Source of the DNA: Streptomyces xantholiticus
GTDB lineage: Bacteria > Actinomycetota > Actinomycetes > Streptomycetales > Streptomycetaceae
Reading direction: 5' to 3'
Assembly (NCBI RefSeq): GCF_014651015.1
Contig: NZ_BMWB01000020.1
Span: forward strand, 1 to 64,000
DNA: 64,000 bases
The notes beneath the pieces were generated by a model. It did not search any database. It saw nothing but the letters and a program-made list of their open reading frames with translations, and was not told where the DNA came from. The position numbers and the translations under genes were made by a program. Below are positions 44,201 through 52,754 of the stretch, piece by piece (within the stretch, counting starts at the first letter, position 1; every line of letters starts with the position of its first letter).

Positions 44201-45208
44201 TCACCCGGTGAACGCCTCGCACACCGCCTCGTACTCCTTGGTCCACCAGACCGCCAGGGCCGACGCCGCAGGGAACTGCGGGTCGGCCCTTCGGTCGTGC
44301 AGCTGATAGCGCCAGCGCAGTATCCAGAAGTCGTTGAGCCGCTCCCACCACACCCGGTGCACGGCCGCCCGCAGTTCGGCCGCGTCGGCGCCCGCGGCGT
44401 GCCGGTAGGCCCGCGCATACGCCCGTACCTTCGTGAGCTCCAGCCGACCGGCCGGCAGTACGAAGAAGATCGCCGCCGCCCGCACCGCCTCCTCCGCCCG
44501 CGGCTGGACCCCCAGCCGGTCCCAGTCGACGATCGCGGCGGGCTCGGCCCCCCGGTAGAGCAGGTTCAGCGGGTGGAAGTCGCCGTGCACCCAGCCGCCG
44601 GCCCCGCCCGCCGGCGGTCTGCGGCCGGCGTTGCGTTCGAGCAGGGTGCGGCGCTGCAGGAGGCGGTGCTCCGCGAGGGTGTCGAAGGAGTCGCGGGGCC
44701 GGGCCGACCGGGCCAGTTCCAGCAGTTCGTCGATGAGGGCGAACGTCTCGTCGGGGTCGGCGCTGCCGTGCTCCGTTTCCCCGGCAGCGCCGGTGTCCAT
44801 GACCTGGGCGAGGCAGGTGTGGACGAGGCCCAGGAGTGATCCGAGCCGCCGGGACTGGGCCGTGCTGAGTTGGGCGCCGTTGCGGTGGCGGCCCTCGACC
44901 CACGGGTGCAGGGCGTAGCAGTGCCCGCCGATCACGGCGACCGTGTCGCCGTGGCTGTCCTCCAGGGGCGGGGCGACGGGCACGTCGAGTGCCTGGAGCC
45001 GCTTGGTCGCCCGGTGCTGGCGGGAGATGGCTTCGTGGTCGCCGTCAAGGTGGTGCTTGAGGAAGTACGCCCCGCGGGTGGTCGAGAGGCGGAAGCCGCG
45101 GTTGAGGAGGCCCTGGGTGACGGGCTTGCAGGAGAGGGGTTCGCCCGGGTTCTCGTAGCGGCGCAGCAGCGCGGTGAGGGGCGGGGCGATATCAGATGAG
45201 CGCGGCAC
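44201..45208 (-). CDS. Aminoglycoside phosphotransferase-fold (APH) kinase
   Basis: 335 aa. The small-molecule kinase motifs are present: WVHGDFHPLNLLY (catalytic Asp) and AIVDWDRLG (metal-binding Asp). N-terminal lobe FLKHHLDGDHEA. Similar proteins phosphorylate sugars, choline or homoserine as well as antibiotics, so resistance should not be assumed. The final residues WTKEYEAVCEAF are not diagnostic. It is convergent with the kinase gene at 42608 and monocistronic. Confidence 0.85.
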   Translation of the reverse strand: MPRSSDIAPPLTALLRRYENPGEPLSCKPVTQGLLNRGFRLSTTRGAYFLKHHLDGDHEAISRQHRATKRLQALDVPVAPPLEDSHGDTVAVIGGHCYALHPWVEGRHRNGAQLSTAQSRRLGSLLGLVHTCLAQVMDTGAAGETEHGSADPDETFALIDELLELARSARPRDSFDTLAEHRLLQRRTLLERNAGRRPPAGGAGGWVHGDFHPLNLLYRGAEPAAIVDWDRLGVQPRAEEAVRAAAIFFVLPAGRLELTKVRAYARAYRHAAGADAAELRAAVHRVWWERLNDFWILRWRYQLHDRRADPQFPAASALAVWWTKEYEAVCEAFTG

Positions 45209-45781
45209 CCGCCAGATGTTAGATCACCCAGCGTGTCGCGCCGAATGCTCCTCGAAGTGGTCCGCGGGGGCACGGGGGCGAAGTGGAGCTCGATGCGCGG
45301 ACAGGCTGGTCGGAAGTACTGGCCGTCGATCCGGTGCGGTCGCGGGTGATCGCTCCCGTTCCTCCTCCGCCGGCCGGACCGTCTTCGCGGTGCCATGAGC
45401 CTCACCGGCCACAGGGACGCAGCACGCGTAGGCGCCGTGGGCCCGCCCCTACGCGGCCGCAGCGCCCCGACCGGTGCGCGACAGCCGCGTGCAAGAGCCG
45501 CAGCAGCCGGCCGTGCGCCAGGGCGGGGCGGGGGCAGGCAGGACGGGCACGGCGCGGCTGCTGGTGGCCGCCCGGCGGTACGGGACACGGCCGAGCGGCT
45601 CGACGGCGCGGAGTTCCCCGGAGGGCACGGCGTCCACTCTCCGCGACCGACGACTTCGCCGTGCGGGGTCACCGGCCAGGCACGGTCCGGGACCCGAGTG
45701 CCGGAACGGTGCGTGGCGCCATTGGTCCCAACGAGTGACAGTGGCGGTCTCCGGCGTGCTGACGTCGGGGACGCCCCGGCC
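45209..45781. other. 573-bp region without a recognisable gene
   Basis: Several overlapping ORFs exist on both strands, all Arg/Ala/Gly/Pro-rich and without any domain pattern. Between a response-regulator gene (which ends at 45782) and an APH gene this is an unusually large gap for the window. It may be the remains of a lost gene, for example the missing sensor kinase, but no remnant can be read. Confidence 0.5.
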
Positions 45782-46438
45782 TCAGTTGTGCTGTCGCTCC
45801 GCTGCCCCGCCGGCCGTCGGCTGCGCACGTCCCTCCGTGCCCAGCTTCGACAGCAGGCCGGAGACATGGTCCTTGATGGTCTCCTCGGCGAGATGGAGCC
45901 GCTCGGCGATGGCCCGGTTGGTGAGCCCCTCGCCGATCAGGTCCAGGACCCTGCGCTCCTGGTCGGTGAGGTCCGCCAGGCGGGCGGCACCGCTCGGCCT
46001 GTACCCGACGCTCAGCCGTTCCAGCACGCGGGCGGTGGCCACCGGGTCGAGCAGCGACTTGCCGGCCGCGACGTTCCGCACCGCCGCCAGCAGTTCATTG
46101 CCGCGGATCGCCTTCAGCACATACCCGGAAGCACCGGCCATGATCGCGTCGAAGGGCGCTTCGTCGTCCGCGAAGGAGGTGAGCATCAGACACTTGATGT
46201 TCTCGTTGCGCGAACGGACCTCGCGGCAGACCTCGACGCCGCTCCCGTCCGGCAGGCGCACATCGAGCACGGCGACATCGGGATCGGCCGCAGGGATCCT
46301 GACCAGGGCGTCTTCCGCGGTGCCCGCCTCGCCGACCACCTCGATGTCGGACTCGGTGGCGAGAAGTTCATGAACGCCGCGCCGGACTACTTCCTGGTCG
46401 TCGAGCAGGAATACAGTGATTTTTCCCTTTTCGTGCAC
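45782..46438 (-). CDS. NarL/LuxR-family response regulator (orphan, DevR-like)
   Basis: About 218 aa. Receiver domain with phospho-acceptor Asp59 in AVLDVRLPDG, conserved acidic pair in FLLDDQE and Lys in SGYVLKAI. C-terminal LuxR helix-turn-helix (DLTDQERRVLDLIGEGLTNR, TIKDHVSGLLSKLG). The GTG at 46438 (VHEKGKITVFLLDD) is chosen because the receiver begins there; the ribosome site is weak. No histidine kinase is adjacent, so its partner is elsewhere. It diverges from the second 2-oxo acid dehydrogenase operon. Confidence 0.93.
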   Translation of the reverse strand: MHEKGKITVFLLDDQEVVRRGVHELLATESDIEVVGEAGTAEDALVRIPAADPDVAVLDVRLPDGSGVEVCREVRSRNENIKCLMLTSFADDEAPFDAIMAGASGYVLKAIRGNELLAAVRNVAAGKSLLDPVATARVLERLSVGYRPSGAARLADLTDQERRVLDLIGEGLTNRAIAERLHLAEETIKDHVSGLLSKLGTEGRAQPTAGGAAERQHN

Positions 46439-46765
46439 CGGGGCAGTCTCACATATTGAGTCTTCCCGTGTCGGGGGTGGCCGGGATAACGTGCCGGTGT
46501 TCCGGCGGCCTGCAGGGCTGTGACCAGTGGTTGTTCCCCTATTTCTCGATTTACTTGGAAATCCAAGCAAAATCGCAGGTCAAAGGGGGTTTCGCAGTAA
46601 TGCTGCCCACTGGGTAACGTGCCTCTGACAGGGCGTTCGCCGGGGCACCTGTCACGCCCGACCTCCGGCCTTGCCGCACACACCCCGTGCGCGGGCCGGG
46701 ACGTGGGCGAGCCGCACTGGCTTTCCGGCGGACCCCGGGGGCCGGACCGACGGAGGAGCACGCAC
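46439..46765. other. Divergent intergenic region before the second bkd/pdh operon
   Basis: 327 bp. Between about 46530 and 46610 it is clearly richer in A and T than its surroundings, as expected for promoters. It holds a CTTGG-AAAT-CCAAG palindrome (46555-46568). No gene is evident. Confidence 0.55.
46555..46568. promoter_or_regulatory. CTTGG-N4-CCAAG palindrome
   Basis: 5-bp arms with a 4-bp AAAT spacer in the AT-rich part of the divergent region between the response regulator and the E1 alpha gene. A plausible operator; no regulator assigned. Confidence 0.4.
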
Positions 46766-47914
46766 GTGACCGTGGAGAGCACTGCTGCCGCGCGTAAACC
46801 ACGCGCCAGTAAGCGCGCCAGCGCCGCCAAGAAGCCACAGAGTTCCGAGCCCCAGCTCGTACAGCTGCTGACGCCCGAAGGTGAGCGCGTCCAGCACCCC
46901 GAGTACGACATCGACCTGAGCGCCGAAGAACTGCGCGGGCTGTACCGGGACATGGTTCTGACCCGCCGCTTCGACGCCGAGGCAACCGCCCTGCAGCGCC
47001 AGGGCGAGCTGGGTCTGTGGGCGTCGCTGCTCGGCCAGGAGGCAGCCCAGATCGGCTCGGGACGCGCCCTGCGCGACGACGACTACGTCTTCCCGACCTA
47101 CCGCGAGCACGGCGTCGCCTGGTGCCGCGGGGTCGACCCGACCAATCTGCTGGGCATGTTCCGCGGTGTGAACCACGGTGGCTGGGACCCGACCACCAAC
47201 AACTTCCACCTCTACACGATCGTCATCGGCTCGCAGACGCTGCACGCCACCGGCTACGCGATGGGCGTGGCCATGGACGGTGCCGACTCGGCCGTGATCG
47301 CGTACTTCGGGGACGGCGCGTCCAGCCAGGGCGACGTCGCCGAGTCGTTCACGTTCTCCGCGGTCTACAACGCCCCGGTCGTGTTCTTCTGCCAGAACAA
47401 CCAGTGGGCGATCTCCGAGCCGACCGAGCGCCAGACCCGCGTCCCGCTGTACCAGCGCGCGCAGGGCTTCGGCTTCCCCGGCGTCCGGGTCGACGGGAAC
47501 GACGTCCTCGCCTGCCTGGCCGTGACCCGTTCCGCGCTGGAGCGGGCCCGCCGCGGCGAGGGCCCGACGCTCGTCGAGGCCTTCACGTACCGGATGGGAG
47601 CGCACACCACCTCCGACGACCCCACCAAGTACCGGCACGACGACGAGCGGGCGGCCTGGGAGGCCAAGGACCCGATCCTGCGGCTGCGCACCTACCTCGA
47701 GGCGGAGGGCCACGCCGACGCGGCCTTCTTCACGGCCCTCGACGAGGAGAGCGACGCGCTCGCCAAGCGGGTGCGCGAGGCGGTCCGGGCCATGCCCGAC
47801 CCCGACGACATGGCGATGTTCGACAACGTCTACGCGGACGGGCACGCGCTCGTCGACGAGGAGCGCGCCCAGTTCGCCGCCTACCAGGCGTCGTTCGCCG
47901 AGGAGGGCAACTAG
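46766..47914 (+). CDS. 2-oxo acid dehydrogenase E1 alpha (second bkd/pdh set)
   Basis: About 382 aa ThDP-dependent E1 alpha. Motif AYFGDGASSQGDVAESFTFS to CQNNQWAIS binds ThDP; YRMGAHTTSDDPTKYR holds the phosphorylation-loop region. The GTG at 46766 follows GGAGGAG. The Lys/Arg/Ala-rich first 35 residues distinguish it from the set at 26458. Annotated relatives are called branched-chain or pyruvate dehydrogenase; substrate cannot be decided, so no symbol is given. Confidence 0.93.
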   Translation: MTVESTAAARKPRASKRASAAKKPQSSEPQLVQLLTPEGERVQHPEYDIDLSAEELRGLYRDMVLTRRFDAEATALQRQGELGLWASLLGQEAAQIGSGRALRDDDYVFPTYREHGVAWCRGVDPTNLLGMFRGVNHGGWDPTTNNFHLYTIVIGSQTLHATGYAMGVAMDGADSAVIAYFGDGASSQGDVAESFTFSAVYNAPVVFFCQNNQWAISEPTERQTRVPLYQRAQGFGFPGVRVDGNDVLACLAVTRSALERARRGEGPTLVEAFTYRMGAHTTSDDPTKYRHDDERAAWEAKDPILRLRTYLEAEGHADAAFFTALDEESDALAKRVREAVRAMPDPDDMAMFDNVYADGHALVDEERAQFAAYQASFAEEGN

Positions 47915-47916
47915 TC

Positions 47917-48897
47917 ATGGCCGTACAGAAGCTTCCTCTCGCGAAGGCGCTCAACGAGTCGCTGCGCAAGGCCCTCGAGACCGACCCCAAGGTCCTGATC
48001 ATGGGTGAGGACGTCGGCAAGCTCGGCGGCGTCTTCCGGATCACCGACGGCCTGCAGAAGGACTTCGGCGAGGACAGGGTCATCGACACCCCGCTCGCCG
48101 AGTCCGGCATCGTCGGCACGGCCATCGGCCTCGCGCTGCGCGGCTACCGCCCGGTCGTCGAGATCCAGTTCGACGGCTTCGTATTCCCGGCCTACGACCA
48201 GATCGTCACCCAGCTCGCGAAGATGCACGCCCGCGCGCTCGGCAAGATCAAGCTGCCCGTCGTCATCCGTATCCCCTACGGCGGCGGCATCGGCGCGGTG
48301 GAGCACCACTCCGAGTCGCCGGAGGCGCTCTTCGCGCACGTCGCCGGCCTCAAGGTGGTCTCGCCGTCGAACTCGTCCGACGCCTACTGGATGCTCCAGC
48401 AGGCGATCCAGAGCGACGACCCGGTGATCTTCTTCGAGCCGAAGCGCCGCTACTGGGACAAGGGCGAGCTGGACACCGAGGCCATCCCCGGACCGCTGCA
48501 CGCCGCACGCGTCGCCCAGGCCGGCTCCGACCTCACGCTCGCCGCCTACGGCCCGATGGTGAAGGTCTGCCTCGAAGCGGCCGCCGCCGCGGCCGAGGAG
48601 GGCAAGTCGGTGGAGGTCCTCGACCTGCGCTCGATGTCCCCGATCGACTTCGACACCATCCAGACGTCCGCCGAGAAGACCGGCCGGCTGGTCGTGGTCC
48701 ACGAGGCCCCCGTCTTCTACGGCTCCGGCGCGGAGATCGCCGCTCGCATCACCGAGCGGTGCTTCTACCACCTGGAGGCCCCGGTGCTGCGGGTCGGCGG
48801 CTTCCACGCCCCGTACCCGCCGGCGCGCCTCGAGGAGGAGTACCTTCCGGGCCTGGACCGGGTGCTGGACGCCGTCGACCGCTCGCTCGCGTACTGA
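47917..48897 (+). CDS. 2-oxo acid dehydrogenase E1 beta (second set)
   Basis: About 326 aa. MGEDVGKLGGVFRITDGL, DTPLAESGIVG and RPVVEIQFDGF mirror BkdB at 27597 closely. The C-terminal half has VVVHEAPVFYGSGAEIAA. Two bases separate it from the E1 alpha stop. The two E1 beta proteins of the window are clear paralogues. Confidence 0.94.
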   Translation: MAVQKLPLAKALNESLRKALETDPKVLIMGEDVGKLGGVFRITDGLQKDFGEDRVIDTPLAESGIVGTAIGLALRGYRPVVEIQFDGFVFPAYDQIVTQLAKMHARALGKIKLPVVIRIPYGGGIGAVEHHSESPEALFAHVAGLKVVSPSNSSDAYWMLQQAIQSDDPVIFFEPKRRYWDKGELDTEAIPGPLHAARVAQAGSDLTLAAYGPMVKVCLEAAAAAAEEGKSVEVLDLRSMSPIDFDTIQTSAEKTGRLVVVHEAPVFYGSGAEIAARITERCFYHLEAPVLRVGGFHAPYPPARLEEEYLPGLDRVLDAVDRSLAY

Positions 48898-48911
48898 GGA
48901 GTGCCGTGACC

Positions 48912-50330
48912 ATGACGCAAGACGCTTCGCTCCGCTTCCGCGAGTTCAAGATGCCCGACGTGGGCGAGGGACTCACCGAGGCAGAGATCCTCAAGTGGTA
49001 CGTCCAGCCGGGCGACGCCGTCACCGACGGCCAGGTCGTGTGCGAGGTCGAGACGGCGAAGGCCGCCGTCGAACTGCCGATCCCGTACGACGGCGTGGTG
49101 CACGAGCTGCGCTTCGCCGAGGGCGCCACCGTCGACGTCGGCACGTCGATCATCACGATCGACGTGGCACCGGGCAGCGGTGACGCGGCACCGGCGGAGG
49201 CGGCCGCCGTGCCGGCCGCCCAGACCGAGGCGTCGCCTGTGGCCGAGGCCGCGACGGAGGCCGCCGAAGAAGAAAAGCCGAAGGGCCGTCAGCCGGTTCT
49301 CGTCGGCTACGGCGTCGCCGAGTCGTCCACCAAGCGCAGGCCGCGCAAGCAGCCCGGCGTTCCCGAGCAGGCCCAGGCGACCGCCGCCGTCCAGGCGGAG
49401 ATGAACGGCCACGGCGCGCCGACGGCGCCGCGTCCGCTCGCCAAACCCCCGGTGCGCAAGCTCGCCAAGGACCTCGGCATCGACCTGGCGACGGTCACCC
49501 CGACCGGCCCCGATGGTGTCATCACCCGTGAGGACGTCCACGCGGCTGCCGCCCCGGCACAGGCTGCCGCGCCCGTCGCGCCCGTCGCCCCCGAGCCGGT
49601 CTCTGTGCCACAGCCCGTCGCGGCCGGTGCGCGCGAGACCCGCGTCCCGATCAAGGGCGTACGGAAGGCGACCGCGGCGGCAATGGTCGGCAGTGCGTTC
49701 ACCGCTCCGCACGTCACGGAGTTCGTGACGCTCGACGTGACGCGCACCATGAAGCTCGTCGAGGAGCTCAAGGCCGACAAGGACATGGCAGGCCTGCGCG
49801 TCAATCCGCTCCTGCTGATCGCCAAGGCGTTGCTCGTCGCGATCAAGCGGAACCCGGAGATCAACACGGCCTGGGACGAGGTCAACCAGGAGATCGTCCA
49901 GAAGCACTACGTCAACCTGGGCATCGCGGCGGCCACGCCGCGTGGTCTGATCGTGCCGAACATCAAGGACGCGCACGACAAGACCCTGCCGGAGCTGGCC
50001 TCGGCGCTGGGCGAACTCGTGGCCACCGCCCGCGAGGGCAGGACCACGCCGGCGGCGATGCAGGGCGGCACGGTGACGATCACCAACGTCGGCGTCTTCG
50101 GCGTCGACACCGGCACGCCGATCCTCAACCCCGGCGAGTCCGCGATCCTCGCGGTCGGTGCGATCAAGCTCCAGCCGTGGGTCCACAAGGGCAAGGTCAA
50201 GCCGCGCCAGGTCACCACGCTCGCGCTCTCCTTCGACCACCGGCTGGTCGACGGTGAGCTGGGCTCCAAGGTCCTCGCGGACGTCGCGGCGATCCTGGAG
50301 AACCCGAAGCGGCTCATCACCTGGGCCTGA
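48912..50330 (+). CDS. 2-oxo acid dehydrogenase E2 (second set)
   Basis: About 472 aa. Lipoyl domain with Lys50 (VETAKAAVEL), Ala/Pro linker, a subunit-binding domain (PPVRKLAKDLGIDLATV) and catalytic domain ending FDHRLVDGELG with His and Asp. The ATG at 48912 is 9 bp after GAGGAG; GTG 48906 is a second option. It is the last gene of the operon; a hairpin overlapping a parS site follows within 30 bp. Confidence 0.94.
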   Translation: MTQDASLRFREFKMPDVGEGLTEAEILKWYVQPGDAVTDGQVVCEVETAKAAVELPIPYDGVVHELRFAEGATVDVGTSIITIDVAPGSGDAAPAEAAAVPAAQTEASPVAEAATEAAEEEKPKGRQPVLVGYGVAESSTKRRPRKQPGVPEQAQATAAVQAEMNGHGAPTAPRPLAKPPVRKLAKDLGIDLATVTPTGPDGVITREDVHAAAAPAQAAAPVAPVAPEPVSVPQPVAAGARETRVPIKGVRKATAAAMVGSAFTAPHVTEFVTLDVTRTMKLVEELKADKDMAGLRVNPLLLIAKALLVAIKRNPEINTAWDEVNQEIVQKHYVNLGIAAATPRGLIVPNIKDAHDKTLPELASALGELVATAREGRTTPAAMQGGTVTITNVGVFGVDTGTPILNPGESAILAVGAIKLQPWVHKGKVKPRQVTTLALSFDHRLVDGELGSKVLADVAAILENPKRLITWA

Positions 50331-50345
50331 TGGGCCTGATGTTCC

Positions 50346-50359
50346 GTTTCACGTGAAAC
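50346..50359. other. parS (ParB-binding) site
   Basis: GTTTCACGTGAAAC, perfect, 16 bp after the E2 stop codon and identical to the site at 32457-32470, 17.9 kb away. It overlaps the first bases of the terminator stem that follows. Confidence 0.85.
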
Positions 50360-50388
50360 GCCCGACCGGGTCACCCCGGTCGGGCGTT
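50357..50388. terminator. 14-bp hairpin after the second dehydrogenase operon
   Basis: Positions 50357-50370 pair fully with 50375-50388 around a TCAC loop. It ends the E1-E2 operon. The upstream arm shares three bases with parS. Confidence 0.8.
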
Positions 50389-50578
50389 CACGTTCCCGTC
50401 AACTCCCGCTCGGTCCGTATCGTCCTGCCGACGGTCGGTGGTTCCACGCCGCTGCGGGCGGTGAGCGCCGCGACGTTGGCCACGCCCGGACTCCGACTGC
50501 CGGTTGACCGGTTCTCGGCCACGTCCGCATCGCGGACGCGGCTTTCTGGTTGAACCTTGTTGTATCTATGCTGTGTGC

Positions 50579-51232
50579 ATGCCTGCCGCCGTCGTGAAGC
50601 AACCCCCTGCCGCCGAACGCGTCTACACCCACATCAAGCAGGCCGTCCTCGACCGCCGTTACGAGGGCGGGACGCTGCTCACCGAGGGCGAACTGGCCGA
50701 AGCCGTGGGAGTGTCACGCACTCCCGTACGGGAAGCGCTGCTCAAGCTCGAGGTCGAAGGGCTCATCAAGCTCTACCCGAAGAAGGGCGCACTGGTCCTC
50801 GCCGTCTCCGCACAGGAGATCCGCGATGTGGTCGAGACCCGGCTGCTGGTCGAGGAGTTCGCGGTGCGCAAGGCGGTGCCCGCGTCACCCGCGCTCATCG
50901 CGCGCCTGGAGGATCTGCTGGCCGAGCAGCAGCGCCACGCCGACGCCGGTGACCTCGCCGCCTTCGCCGTCAGTGACCGCTGCTTCCACGCCGAGATCGT
51001 CAAGCACGCCGGCAACGAGATCCTCTCCAGGCTCTACGACCAGCTCCGCGACCGCCAACTGAGGATGGGCGTCGCCATGATGCAGGCTCTCCCCGACCGT
51101 GTCTCGCGCAACCACGAGGAGCACGCCGAGCTCCTGGAGCGGATCAGGTCGGGCGACGCGGAGGGCGCGGCCGCCTGTGTACGCGGCCATCTCGGCCGGG
51201 TCGAGGTGCTCGTCCGGGGCGAGGCCCGGTGA
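50579..51232 (+). CDS. GntR-family regulator (FadR/FCD subfamily)
   Basis: About 217 aa. N-terminal winged helix (LLTEGELAEAVGVSRTPVREAL, end points LLTEG and VREAL) and a C-terminal FCD helical domain with metal-type ligands (FHAEIVKHAGNEIL). The family senses small carboxylates or amino acids. The ATG at 50579 has no good ribosome site and may be translated from a leaderless mRNA. Its stop overlaps the start of an MFS gene, so it likely regulates that transporter in cis. Confidence 0.92.
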   Translation: MPAAVVKQPPAAERVYTHIKQAVLDRRYEGGTLLTEGELAEAVGVSRTPVREALLKLEVEGLIKLYPKKGALVLAVSAQEIRDVVETRLLVEEFAVRKAVPASPALIARLEDLLAEQQRHADAGDLAAFAVSDRCFHAEIVKHAGNEILSRLYDQLRDRQLRMGVAMMQALPDRVSRNHEEHAELLERIRSGDAEGAAACVRGHLGRVEVLVRGEAR

Positions 51233-52536
51233 GCGCGGCATCCCCGTCCGTGTCCCTGCCCGGTGATCCTCCCGGCGGTCGGCGTGCCGCCGCCGTGTGG
51301 GGCATCGGCGTCGCCGTCTACTTCGTCGCCGTCATCTTCCGTACCAGCCTCGGCGTCGCCGGACTCGACGCGGCCGACCGCTTCGGCGTCAACGCCTCCG
51401 CCCTGTCCACCTTCTCCATCCTCCAACTGCTGGTCTACGCGGGCATGCAGATACCCGTCGGCCTGATGGTCGACCGGATGGGCACCAAGAAGGTGCTCAC
51501 CATCGGCGTGGTGCTGTTCACGGTCGGCCAGCTGGGCTTCGCGCTCTCGCCCTCGTACGGAATGGCGCTCGCGTCCCGCGCACTGCTCGGCTGCGGCGAC
51601 GCGATGACCTTCATCAGCGTCCTGCGGCTCGGCTCCCGCTGGTTCCCCGCGCGGCGCGGACCGCTCATCGGGCAGGTCGCCGCGCTCTTCGGCATGGCCG
51701 GCAACCTCGTCTCCACCCTCGTCATCGCCCGGATGCTGCACGGCATGGGCTGGACCGCCACCTTCGCGGGCAGCGCGGTCGCCGGCGTGCTGGTGCTGGT
51801 GCTGCTCTCGCTCTTCCTCTCCGACCACCCCGAGGGCCACGAGCCGCCGCCCACGCGGCACGCCGGGCCGGCGTTCGTGCGGAAGCAGATCGCCGATTCG
51901 TGGCGTGAGCCCGGTACCCGGCTCGGGATGTGGGTCCATTTCACGACCCAGTTCCCGGGAATGGTGTTCCTGCTGCTGTGGGGCATGCCGTTCCTCGTGG
52001 AGGCGCAGGGCCGGTCCCAGGAGGCCGCCGGCGGACTGCTGACGCTGGTGGTGCTGTCCAACATGGTCGTGGGCCTTGTGTACGGGCAGATCATTGCCCG
52101 GCACCATGCCGCACGGGTGCCGCTGGCGCTCGGTACGGTCGGCGCCACCGCGACCCTCTGGGCGAGCGCCATTGCCTACCCGGGCGACCACGCCCCGATG
52201 TGGCTGCTGATCACACTCTGCGTGGTCCTCGGCGCCTGCGGGCCCGCCTCGATGATCGGCTTCGACTTCGCCCGCCCGGCCAACCCGCCGGGGCGGCAGG
52301 GGACGGCGTCAGGGATCGTCAACATGGGCGGCTTCATCGCCTCGATGGCGACGTTGCTGGCGGTGGGGGTTCTGCTGGACGCAACCGGCGGCAACTACCG
52401 GATCGCCTTCTCGTCGGTGTTCGTGCTGGAGGCGCTCGGAGTCGCCCAGATCCTGCGGCTGCGCGGGCGCACGGCTCGACGCGAGCGCGAACGCCTGGTG
52501 GCCAGCCGGGTGGAGGCGGTGCACGTCCCGGCGTGA
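51229..52536 (+). CDS. Major facilitator superfamily transporter
   Basis: 435 aa with about 12 membrane helices. The loop 2-3 motif reads GLMVDRMGTKKV (MFS motif A) and a sixth-helix loop separates the halves near residue 210. Substrate unknown; the pairing with a FadR-type GntR regulator by a 4-bp overlap points to a carboxylate or amino-acid derivative. GTG start. The C-terminal 25 residues are basic and cytoplasmic. Confidence 0.92.
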   Translation: MSAASPSVSLPGDPPGGRRAAAVWGIGVAVYFVAVIFRTSLGVAGLDAADRFGVNASALSTFSILQLLVYAGMQIPVGLMVDRMGTKKVLTIGVVLFTVGQLGFALSPSYGMALASRALLGCGDAMTFISVLRLGSRWFPARRGPLIGQVAALFGMAGNLVSTLVIARMLHGMGWTATFAGSAVAGVLVLVLLSLFLSDHPEGHEPPPTRHAGPAFVRKQIADSWREPGTRLGMWVHFTTQFPGMVFLLLWGMPFLVEAQGRSQEAAGGLLTLVVLSNMVVGLVYGQIIARHHAARVPLALGTVGATATLWASAIAYPGDHAPMWLLITLCVVLGACGPASMIGFDFARPANPPGRQGTASGIVNMGGFIASMATLLAVGVLLDATGGNYRIAFSSVFVLEALGVAQILRLRGRTARRERERLVASRVEAVHVPA

Positions 52537-52637
52537 CGGCCGGCGTGCGGCGTTCGGTCGTGCAGGTCAGTGTCCGGCGGGGCGGCCGGCGTGCGGCGTT
52601 CGGTCGTGCGGGTCAGTGTCCGGCGGGGCGGCCGGTC
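52537..52637 (+). repeat. 46-bp tandem repeat, 2.2 copies
   Basis: Unit 1 at 52537-52582 and unit 2 at 52583-52628 differ at one base; a third partial unit begins at 52629. It starts right after the MFS stop codon. No coding or clear hairpin role is seen in it. Confidence 0.85.
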
Positions 52638-52754
52638 GGGACCGCCCGCTCACCGGCGGTGCATCCGGGCACCGCGTGACGCTCGGCCCCCGGGCCCACG
52701 GCCGGCAGCCCCCACCGCGGAGGCGGGCCGGGGGCGAGCGCGACCCGTCCTCGG

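Noticed and set aside
44201..45208. APH-fold gene as an antibiotic-resistance determinant
   Set aside because: The fold is shared with many metabolic kinases, and nothing in the context points to an antibiotic.
45283..45738. 151-codon plus-strand ORF in the gap before the response regulator
   Set aside because: Low-complexity Arg/Ala/Gly/Pro sequence without a ribosome site or domain pattern.
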